Shown one piece after another: positions 1 through 10,500 of a stretch of DNA of 64,000 bases. Source of the DNA: Glandiceps talaboti (Eukaryota > Hemichordata > Enteropneusta > Spengelidae); NCBI RefSeq assembly GCF_964340395.1, contig NC_135569.1, forward strand, positions 6,889,040-6,953,039, read 5' to 3'. The stretch's first letter is position 1. Each line of letters starts with the position of its first letter. Both the position numbers and the translations under genes were made by a program. A model generated the notes under the pieces. It did not search any database, was not told the origin of the DNA, and saw only the letters and a list, made by a program, of their open reading frames with translations.

Positions 1-4
1 ATAG

Positions 5-131
5 CCAATAGCAGCTGGGTCAGGAATCCCAGAAATTAAATGTTATCTGAATGGAGTCAAAGTTCCAAAAGTTGTACGACTTAAAACACTTTTATCTAAG
101 GCTGTTGGTGTGCTCTTTAGTGTTGCAGGGG
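5..131 (+). CDS. CLCN6: CLCN6-like coding exon 1 of 17 in window
   Basis: The acceptor AG is at 3-4 and the donor GTAAGT at 132. It encodes the GSGIPEIK loop, whose serine coordinates the central anion in CLC proteins, and the following helix. It starts in phase 0 and ends with one base of a glycine codon. Only four bases of the upstream intron are visible, so the acceptor has no readable pyrimidine tract. The in-frame TAG just upstream shows that the exon cannot extend further left. Confidence 0.88.
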
Positions 132-695
132 GTAAGTCAAGCAGATTGAAATCTGATGTATTGAAAAATGGCATGCTTTCTTTCTTTTATCTGTTTCCTA
201 CATTTAGTGTCATTTGTTCTTTTGTCTGTGAGAGAACACCTGTCTTCCTACATCTGAGATTGAAATTGTCAATTACCTTGAAAACAAGTAGTTGGACCCC
301 AAAGTTCTTTTATCATTTCAAAAGGCCCAGAAGAAAGCTTCCATATGGCAAAGTTTTGAATTTGAGTGACATTCTTTCCCTTAGAGGTTAAATGCATAAA
401 TCTCTGAAGTCAAGATAACTTCAGGAAATTTCAGAAGTTCTGTTAAGAATTTGAAAAATAAGGTACATAAATTCATTCCAAGGAAAGTGGTAAGTTAAAC
501 TGTTTTCATTATATTTGTATTTTTTAGGTTTTAACTTTGTTTCAATTTTGTTAACAGGGTTATTTGTTGGTAAGGAAGGTCCCATGATTCATAGCGGTGC
601 CATTGTGGGTGCCGGGATTCCACAATTTGAAAGTATCACCTTTAGACGATGTCGCTGTAATTTTCCATATTTTCGCACTGATAGGTAAGAAATAG

Positions 696-775
<80 letters not shown>

Positions 776-1173
776 CTGTGTCTGTGTCTGTGTGTGTGTG
801 TGTGCTTGCGTGCATACATGCATGCATGCATGCCTGCATGTGTGCGTGTATTTGGGTGTGTCTGTGTTGTATAGAATCTACTGTAATAGTGCTGTGTGTA
901 TTTTCTTGCCTTATTGTAACTGATCAATTCATCTGACAACGTGTCAAAAAACAAAATTGAAAAAAATAAATGACATGAATGTAGAATTTTGGGTGAATAT
1001 GAATATTACACATGTGGGAGTTGACCAGTATTTAGATTTATGTAATCGAGAACAAACAAAAAAAATGTCTGATGTTTGTCTGATTTCAGAGATAAAAGAG
1101 ACTTCGTTTCTGGAGGAGCTGCTGCCGGAGTAGCAGGTGGGTGGGTTATCTGTGACACACACACACACACACA

Positions 1174-1239
<66 letters not shown>

Positions 1240-4200
1240 GACACACAGACATAGACAGACACACAGACAGACACAGACACAAACATACTGCCACTCGAAC
1301 ACACACAATTTAATTTTGATCCGTTTGATTGTAATAAGTAATATAATGTTCACCTGGCTCAGAATGTAAGGAAATCTCATTTCTCACCTGTAAACATTCA
1401 CCTAGGGGTATGTAATGAAAACACATTTTGTAAATATTTATTTTCTGATAAAAATTTAATAATACGTAACTCACATAACTAGCTTGTCTAATTTTGAAGG
1501 CCTATAATCTCATTTTTTTCATTAACTTGACCCACAGCGGCGTTTGGAGCTCCCATTGGTGGTGTTCTCTTTAGCTTAGAGGAAGGTTCTTCATTTTGGA
1601 ATCAAGCTTTAACGTGGAGAACAGTAAGTAATTTTTTGTGGTGTTTTTGTTCAGGTTTCGGAATTCTAGGAAGAGAATTGGAAGTAATGCACTTTGATTG
1701 GTAATGTTATTATACATAGGTTCTCATGTTTTAAATTGAAGAATCCATAAAACTAAAGGATGTACATATGTCCACCTTTGTACCAAGTTTGAATGAAATT
1801 GTCAAGTGCACATCAGAAATACACTTGCAAATTGATCAGTCAATCAATCAACCAATCAATCAATTGATTGATTGATCAATCGATCAATCGGTCGATCAAT
1901 TCGATCGATCAATCAATCAGTCAGTCAATCAGTCTGTCAGTCAGTCAGTCAATCAATCAATCAATTAATCAATCAAACTACTAATAAAGACTGATTATGG
2001 ATGAAATGACAGATGGAACTCATTGTAGTAGTCTCAAGTCTTTTCCTCTTGGAGACTAATTGCATACAGTCAGTTATATTTAATGTGTATACAAATCACA
2101 ATGCACATTTTAAAGCAAATATCAAAACAAAATTATTATACATTAACTTTTGTGTTATTATAATGTAAATAATAAGAAGTTGAATACAAGAAAAAATTAT
2201 GAAAATATTGTTCAAGTTACTGCTAAATACATTAATTGCATTGTAATGTAATGACTATTTTTCCTTTCAGTTTTTTTGTTCAATGTCGGCATCATTTACA
2301 CTTAATTTATTCCTATCTGGTACTGATTACAAGAATTGGGGTGCATTAGATCAAGCTGGACTTATTGACTTTGGTGTCTTTAAAGTAAGTAATGTCTAGA
2401 ACTATACATGTGGGCTCATTTTCTATGATCTCGCTCTCTCCACCGTATAGTCAAGTGAAGTTCTCTAGCACAACATTCTGTGTGTACCAATGACTGTGGT
2501 AGTCAGTGTTTTTGCTAAGTATGGTAGGTAGGTAAAGTCTCCTGGGTTCCCATGTTATTTTACTTGGGTTCCCAGGGGAAATCACTGCCATTTTTACCCC
2601 TTTCCCCATTTCTGTTACCTGGGTTTTCCAGCCTTACCAAAAACACTGGGTAGTTTAGTGCTGTTAGAGTGTTGATATATACATGATGACATCATTGCAT
2701 TCTCACGTGACTAACTTTATCATTGGAGGTTGAGTTTATAACAAAGTTTAATGTTTGGTTTTACCAAGTTATCTTTCAGACTTAAGGTTGACCTTTTCTA
2801 AGATTAGAAATCACAGATGAACAAATTATAATTGTTAAAAGTGAAAAGCCAACATGAGTGGATGGTGTGTAAACCCAGAGAATTATCTTATGTATATGTA
2901 TATTCTGACAAATGTCAATGACCTCTGAGGGGAACATAATAGATACAACTAATTTTCACACATTTGGATGAATGAGCAAAACCATCAAGTTTTAAGAACA
3001 AATCGAATATTAACAAGAACTATATTGCATGGTATTGTCATTTGGGGTTATTGATGACTATATTAGCTTGTATGCCTCTTACTTCTGCAGTCTGAGTTCA
3101 AACCCAGTAGTCATCTTGAAATGTAACCAGGTCTGTATATGAGAAGGGTGAGGCTCGGTTTGACCCGACTGAACAACACAGGTTTACTCTGAGTACACAA
3201 GTTACATCCTGCTTCAACAAAAGTAATGCACTAGGGTGTTGCTTAACACCCACCACTCATCAATTTCTTTGGATGAATAAAGATTATTATTTGATATCTT
3301 TTTGCAGTGTGGTAATGATGATAGTTGTAATCTATGGACCGTAGTCGATTTATTAATATTCATTGTCATAGGAGTTGGTGGAGGACTCCTTGGAGCTTTA
3401 TTTAATTATCTCAATACTGCACTGACTAAACATCGATTACGATATGTCAATACCAGAAATAGAGCTGTCAGGTAAGTCTTTAGAAATAGTATAAAGTTGG
3501 TTTAGGTCAAAAAAAAAAAATATATATATCTGGTTCTGGTCAGCACGTGTGTGCCCTGAATACCCCTGCGTCGATCCTTTTTTTTCCTGATGATTTTTGC
3601 TTTCCCGTTCGAATTCCTTATTTATTCCTGATATCAGGAGAACAAGCAGCTGAAATCTACCCTACATGGCAAGACTGCTTAAATACAAAGCCTAAACTGC
3701 TTCGAAGAAAAAGGAAGTTTTTCAAGAGATAAATATCATAGGACAGAGTATGTAAAGTGTCAAAAAAATGTGTATTTACTAATTTGCAAAAAAAAAAAAA
3801 AAATTCGCGTCATCGCACCACAGTAGAAAGTTTACCCTGACCAGAACCAGATATATATTTTTTTGGGGCCTTATTAGTTAAAACTTCAAAATAACCACGT
3901 CTTGTCCATATATTAAACCATAGATAGTGGAGAAGTCCACTGTCTATGATTAAACAAACAAACAAATAAAGTGATTTATAAACTTTTTTAAAGGGCATTG
4001 TGGGTAATCTATGCCAGTGCAGGAAATTCAAATTGCGATCCATAGCATTTTCATAGAGGTTGTGCTTTCACACTATTTTTTTTTCATAATGTGTGACTTC
4101 TGTGTTTGTACAAACTGTTTTTGATTTCCTAAAGATTGTACATGTATAAAAAAAACCTTTGACATATGTGTTGTTCCAAGATTGTTTACAATTTTTGTTG

Positions 4201-4464
4201 CCCATATTGTTTTCAGAATACTTGAAGCTGTGTTTGTTGCTATGGTAACCACTACATTAGCTTTCGTTGCTTCCATGACTCTGGGCCAGTGCAAAGAAAT
4301 GAATAGTGTGAGTATATCTAATAGTAACAATTTGATGTCTGAGAGTAGGGATAGGAGGTATAATGTACTTGCAGTGTTCACTACAGCTATACACATGTAC
4401 AGAAATGAAACAGTTACAGTATAAATGATGTTGCATTGGTGTTTCACATGTCAGACATGACATT

Positions 4465-4520
<56 letters not shown>

Positions 4521-7500
4521 AGACAACTTCAAATAAAAAAGAAACAATTACAACCCACAACACTGAAGTAAAGTATTTTCTGTATGTACCACAATCATTT
4601 ATAGCATTCATATCAAGTGTAAAAGTATACTGTTTCATTTGTTAATACAACCCATAATACCAAAGTAAAGCGTTGTCTGTATGGACATGTACCACAATCA
4701 TTTATAGTATCCATATCAAGTGTAAAAGTATACTGTTTCATTGACTCTACTACAGGTGAATTCCAATCTCAGTGCCAGTTATACAGAGAATACTATTAAT
4801 GACACAGTTAGGGGGTACTTTTGTGACGATGGTTACTATAACGACATGGCAACCCTTTTTTTCAATTCTCAAGAAACTGCCATCAAGCAACTCTTCCATC
4901 AAGAAGGTGAGATAACGATATAAAAGAAAAAAAAATATGCGGCTAAGAAAGGACCTGATTCAAAACTAAAGATCGATACACATTTTACTTATGAGCATTA
5001 TATAATGAATTTATTGGGTTCTAAATTTTAGTGCCCCCCCCCCCACCCCCCACCCAAATAAGTCAAGTAAGGGCAAGAAAATGCATAAATGCACTATTCA
5101 GTTTCTTATGTCATTGTATAGGAAATTGCCAGAGTGTATTGAAGCATGAAGGAATGCATACAGTGCCCTCTCTTAACAGAACTTAAAACTATATCTCTCA
5201 TTAACTGTCAGTATTACCGTAGCTTTCAAGTTTAATTTTATTCTGTGCATACATATATAATAGAATAAAATCATATATTCTGTGCATGTAATAGAAGTAG
5301 GGAGGGCATAAAATTGCAAAAATTGAATTTTTGAATAATTGATTGAATGTGTTGATATTTGTAGGTGCCTTCAGTCTGCCGTCTCTGGGTATCTTCTTTA
5401 TATTATTTTATTTCCTTGCCTGTTGGACCTACGGTATCCTAGTACCCAGTGGTTTGTTTGTGCCTTGTTTACTCTGTGGAGCTGCATATGGACGATTTAT
5501 TGGTAATATACTGCAAAGGTAATTAGTTACAAATCAGTTTTTAACACCACAGCCTGCTTACACAAGCTGCTATAAGTTAGAATTTATCACATGAGCCTCT
5601 TTGAATAGATATTACTCTGGTAATTGAGCCTTTGGTTCACTAAGATAGGTACAAACTAAAACTATTGTCACAACATGGTGGTACAACCTGTGATAAGCTA
5701 TTGAATGTATGTTGGTTTAATTATAGTCTCAGTAGGGCAGTGTCTCTGAAAGCTAGTTCCATAAACTTGCAGTGTACTGATTCGAGACTTCCAATGTTTA
5801 CACTATCTTGATCACAGGATGGTTAGAGTTGCACAACAGAGGAACTGATATCACTCTCTTAAATCTATCTCATCGGACAACAATAGTGTTAGTTTGTGTC
5901 TATCTTTGTAAACCAAAGCCTTGATTACCAGAGTCGTAATTGCAAGGTTACTATTACTCATACTGGCTCCCTGTGGTGTAGTGGTCAGAGCACAGGATTA
6001 GCAGTCAGGAGGTCATGGGTTCGAATCTCACTAGAGATTACCAATTTTCTGTAACATACCAAAACCCAGGGTGACTGTATAACAGACTCGACGATGAGTA
6101 GGCTGTATCACTATCACTCGGCCATGTCTCATTCACAAGATGATTGGGAATTTGGGGGACTCCTGGAGTAATGACTCGAGCAGACAATGATTGGGAAGGA
6201 GCCCACAGGTGCTATGTTGCTGGGGGTGACTCTAGGATAGCTTGTTGACTGATGGGGTAAGCCTTGACAGTGTAGGCTATACAGTATACTGCATTGGACT
6301 GTAATTACTTGACACAATTTGTGGCTAACACTTGCAGTCAGACTCAATTTTTTCCTTCAATTTTGTTTTTCAGTTACCTTGCCTATGATCACATTTATTC
6401 TGGTTCATTTGCTTTGATTGGGGCTGCAGCATTCCTTGGTGGAGTAGTACGAATGACAATTAGTCTAACGGTCATTATGATTGAATCTACCAATGAAATC
6501 AGTTATGGCTTTCCCCTCATGGTCACTTTAATGGTATGTATTATGATATTATTACCTTTTGAGTGTCAGACTTCAACTGTTTGTAAACTGAATGTCCCCC
6601 TTCCCCTTTAAAGGCAAAGAAAGGATTTCTTTGTTTCTTGTGTGCTAGTGCACATTGCCTGTAGGGCAAATTATATTGAAATATGAAGGAATGCACAGAC
6701 TGCCCTCTCTTGACAGAACCTGTAACTTGTTCTTATTAAATTTAAAGGACATCATGAGATGCAAATAATTGTTTTTAATATTCATGGTATGCCTGCCTAT
6801 TGCATGTAGGTACAAAGTTGTTTTTCCTGATGGAATACCTGTACAGAAAATTGCCAGACATATATTAAAGCATGAAGGAATGCACACAGTGCCCTCTGTT
6901 GATAAACCTAACATTAATTCATAAAAATCGAAAGGGCATATTCAAATAATTGCATTCAAAATTCATGACATGTAAAATGGAACAACCAGCAAAAGTACAA
7001 AGTTATTTATCTTGATGGAATACATGTGGTATTTTATCAATAACAGGTGGCCAAGTGGACTGGTGACCTCTTCAATGAAGGCATATATGATATTCACATA
7101 GAAGTTAAAGGTGTACCGTTGCTAGGATGGGAAGCACCACAAGGTATGGAAAGGTAAGTGTGTTACAATTTATATATCTGTTGGTAAAGAAGAGGCAAAG
7201 AACTGACTGTTTGAAATATACCTTTTGACATTTTTAAAGTTTACAGTGTAACTCAACTTCACATAGTGCTATATTTCTTCTTCTGAACTGATAGCCAAAC
7301 AAAACATGTTATGTTGTCTAGCTTGTTCCCATCATCCCTGATTTAAAAATTGTATAACATAATCTGACAAGTATATGTTATGAAACAGTGGTGGTTGAGA
7401 TCATGTAGTTGCTCCTGCATCTATTCATTGAAGCAAGTCGAATCTGTAGCAACCAGTCAGTGATACGGTACCTCAATCCTTACCTAATTTTGTGTTCAAC

Positions 7501-10500
7501 AATAAACAGTATCGACACTCATGTTTACTCAAAACCCACATGTGCACACACCGTCCACACATCTCTGTTCACATGTGAGTCGATCAGCACATTTGGCGAG
7601 CAACTCCGCTGTGAGACCTCCTCGAATCCACACTCTCATACCACTGAGTTTATACTTGCACAACTTGTTAGTTTGTTTGGCTTCAGTAGTGTATGTACTA
7701 TAGCAGCAGAATAAGGCTGAAACATTCATCACAAATATACATTGGAGAAAAATATTTATGCCGTGAGTTTGGAACAGTGATGTATATGATTCCAGCACTT
7801 TTGGATGATGTATATGAAAACAGCACTTTTGGATGGATGATAACAGTTACACTATATATGTTTTTAGAACTTTCGTTTTTATCTTGTCTTCTCTGTAGTC
7901 TCCGTGCCCATGAGGTGATGGATCCTAATTTGGTGTACGTCTACCCACATACCAGAGTTCAGTCTATAGTCAGCATCCTAAGAACTACAAGACATAATGC
8001 ATATCCAGTGGTTACAGAAACAGTCGACAAATCACAGGAAAGATCAGTCAGGTCAAATACATTAGCCAGTCAAAATATACAGTACAGGGTAAGTCATTGG
8101 ACAGTTATATTATCTGTCAACCAATCACAGGAAATGTCAGTGAGGTCAAACACACTAGCCAGTCAAAATGTACAAATGTACAGTACAGGGTAAGTCATTG
8201 GACAGTTACATTATCTGTTGACCAGTCACAGGAAAGATCACATTAGATAGTCAAAATATACAGAACAGGGTAAGTCATTGGACAGTCACATTATATGTTG
8301 ACCAATCACAGGAATGATCACATTAGCTAATCAAAATATGCAGTACAGAGTAAGTCATTGGACAGTTTCATTATCTGTTGACCAATCACAAATTTGAGCA
8401 GAATGATACAGTTTCTAAATTTGGTCTTAAAAGGTCTTTATTTTGATTTTATAGAAAGAGAACACACTTACCAGGGCAAGAGAAGTGAGAAGACGTACAT
8501 TGTCACAAAGTTCAATGGAGTTAAGAAGAACAAGTAGTGTAGGTTCAAGGTCAGGTCAGAAAAGACGTGAAGGAGATGATGAAGATATCAACAATTTGCT
8601 ACTAGAGGGGTAGGTATTGGTGTAGTTATATATATAAACTGAGGTGGGATGGAAGATAGCAAATTGTTCCTAGAGGGTTGTGGTATTGGGGTAGAGTTAT
8701 AAAGTGAGGTTGAATGAAAGATAGCATTCTACTACTAGAGGGGTAGGTATTGGGGTGGGATTATAAACTGAGGTCAGATGGAAGACAGTAAATTGTTCCT
8801 AGAGGGTTGTATTGGGATAGGGTTATAATAAAAGTGAGGTTGGATGGAAGATAGACGCTCTTGCAGCTGTAGGGGAACATATGAAAGCCATTGAACATGC
8901 CATAGCAAAGAAGCAATCAAAGGTCCTGGGCAGAGAAGAAAAGTACAGGCCTAGGAAAATACAGAAATCTATTGAATTAGTAAACACCAGCCACCCCTCA
9001 ACAGTGACTGTGGATGCCATCTCCCACTTATTTACAATAGTCTACTGTCACATGGTTCCGATGGGAGGTCACCTGACCAAATGGTATAACATCATTACGC
9101 TGATGACGTTTGAGTGATTCGGATGAAGGTTAAGTAGTCTCTTCAAAAACTAGATCTCAATAAGGTAACTTCACTACTGCTATAAAAAGTCCTCTTTGAA
9201 TATGTAATTTCAAATTCCTGAAATGTTCTGACACAGGATTTATTGTGATTTTGACTTTTAGTCGTTCGGAACCGTATAAATCTTATTATCCAGAAGAAAA
9301 CCGAACCTTAGAAGAAGAGTACAAACCATTAACATTCCACGGATTGATCTTAAGATCACAACTTGTAACTATGTTAAAGAACGGTGTATGCTATCCAGAA
9401 GGCACAATGGTATGTAGCTGTTTCTGTTGACTTATAACTTTAGAAAATTAATCCTGCTCATTTCATGTTTGTGTTCACTGGCTCTGTTGTGTACAACCAC
9501 TCGCAAAACACTAAGAAATTGCACATGCTACACTTTATGATAGCAAAATTGCAATTTACTGCAACATTTTGTTTCAATGAAATTATGCGATGAGCAATGC
9601 ATATTCATGACTATTTGCCTGAAGAAAATTAGTACTTAGGAATCATGAATATTCAGTGTTCATCTAATACATATCCATTTCTGCTAAGACCCATGATGCG
9701 ACAGTGTTCCCTGAAAGAACAATAGACATTAAAAATGAGTTACAATTTGGTGTTTCTTGGTAATTGAGTGAAATTGATATGATCTGAAATCATAAAATGA
9801 CTCGCCAGAATCAAAATTTATTTGATGGAGTGGCATTCCCCTTTAATGCACTTATGCTGGCATTTGGATATCATGTAGTTATGTTTGATATAACCTCTTT
9901 AGAAATCACATCAAGATGGTATAACAAAGAGTGTGTCATTATAATAAACCATTGCCTTATTTTATTATCTGTGCATTTACTTACTTTCAGAGTTCCAATC
10001 AGCCTGAAGCATCATACACTGATATGACAGAGGATTACCCTAGATATCCAGATATCTATGATTTAGATTTAACACAACTTAATCCAAGAATGATAATGGT
10101 ATGTCTACACTTTTAAAGGCATAGCTGATCACCCATGTGGTTGTCCATAGCACCTCTACATCCTGAACTAATCTTGAGTAATTAAGAGTAATGAATAGTA
10201 ACGACTTTTCCTTATGGGTAATGAACAAACCCCAGTCCAATCAGGTTTTGTCCAAAATTGTATATACCATGTATAAATATCAACTTTCTGTAACAACACT
10301 CACATTCCCAAGACATTCAGATGTCCACATGTTCCAAATTTATTACCAAAACCACCAGCTCCTCATTGTTGTCATGGATTTTCATAGAGGAATTGCTATG
10401 TTGTTCACCGTAGGCTTTGAAGTTTGACAATAACCCTCAGGAAGTTAGGGGACCTTTTATACCCCTGTCTCACTTTCAAACTGTAATCATTTTAATCTGA

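Noticed and set aside
560-1380. Open frames of His/Thr or Cys/Val repeats on both strands
   Set aside because: Translations of (TG)n and (CA)n microsatellites across CLCN6 introns.
3547-3732. 61-codon + strand frame with a basic end as an extra CLCN6 exon
   Set aside because: Lies wholly between the inverted ends of a TIR element and has no match in the CLC family.
5966-6037. A real tRNA-Ala(AGC) gene
   Set aside because: A and B boxes fit, but the anticodon and acceptor stems do not pair; the head of a SINE explains it better.
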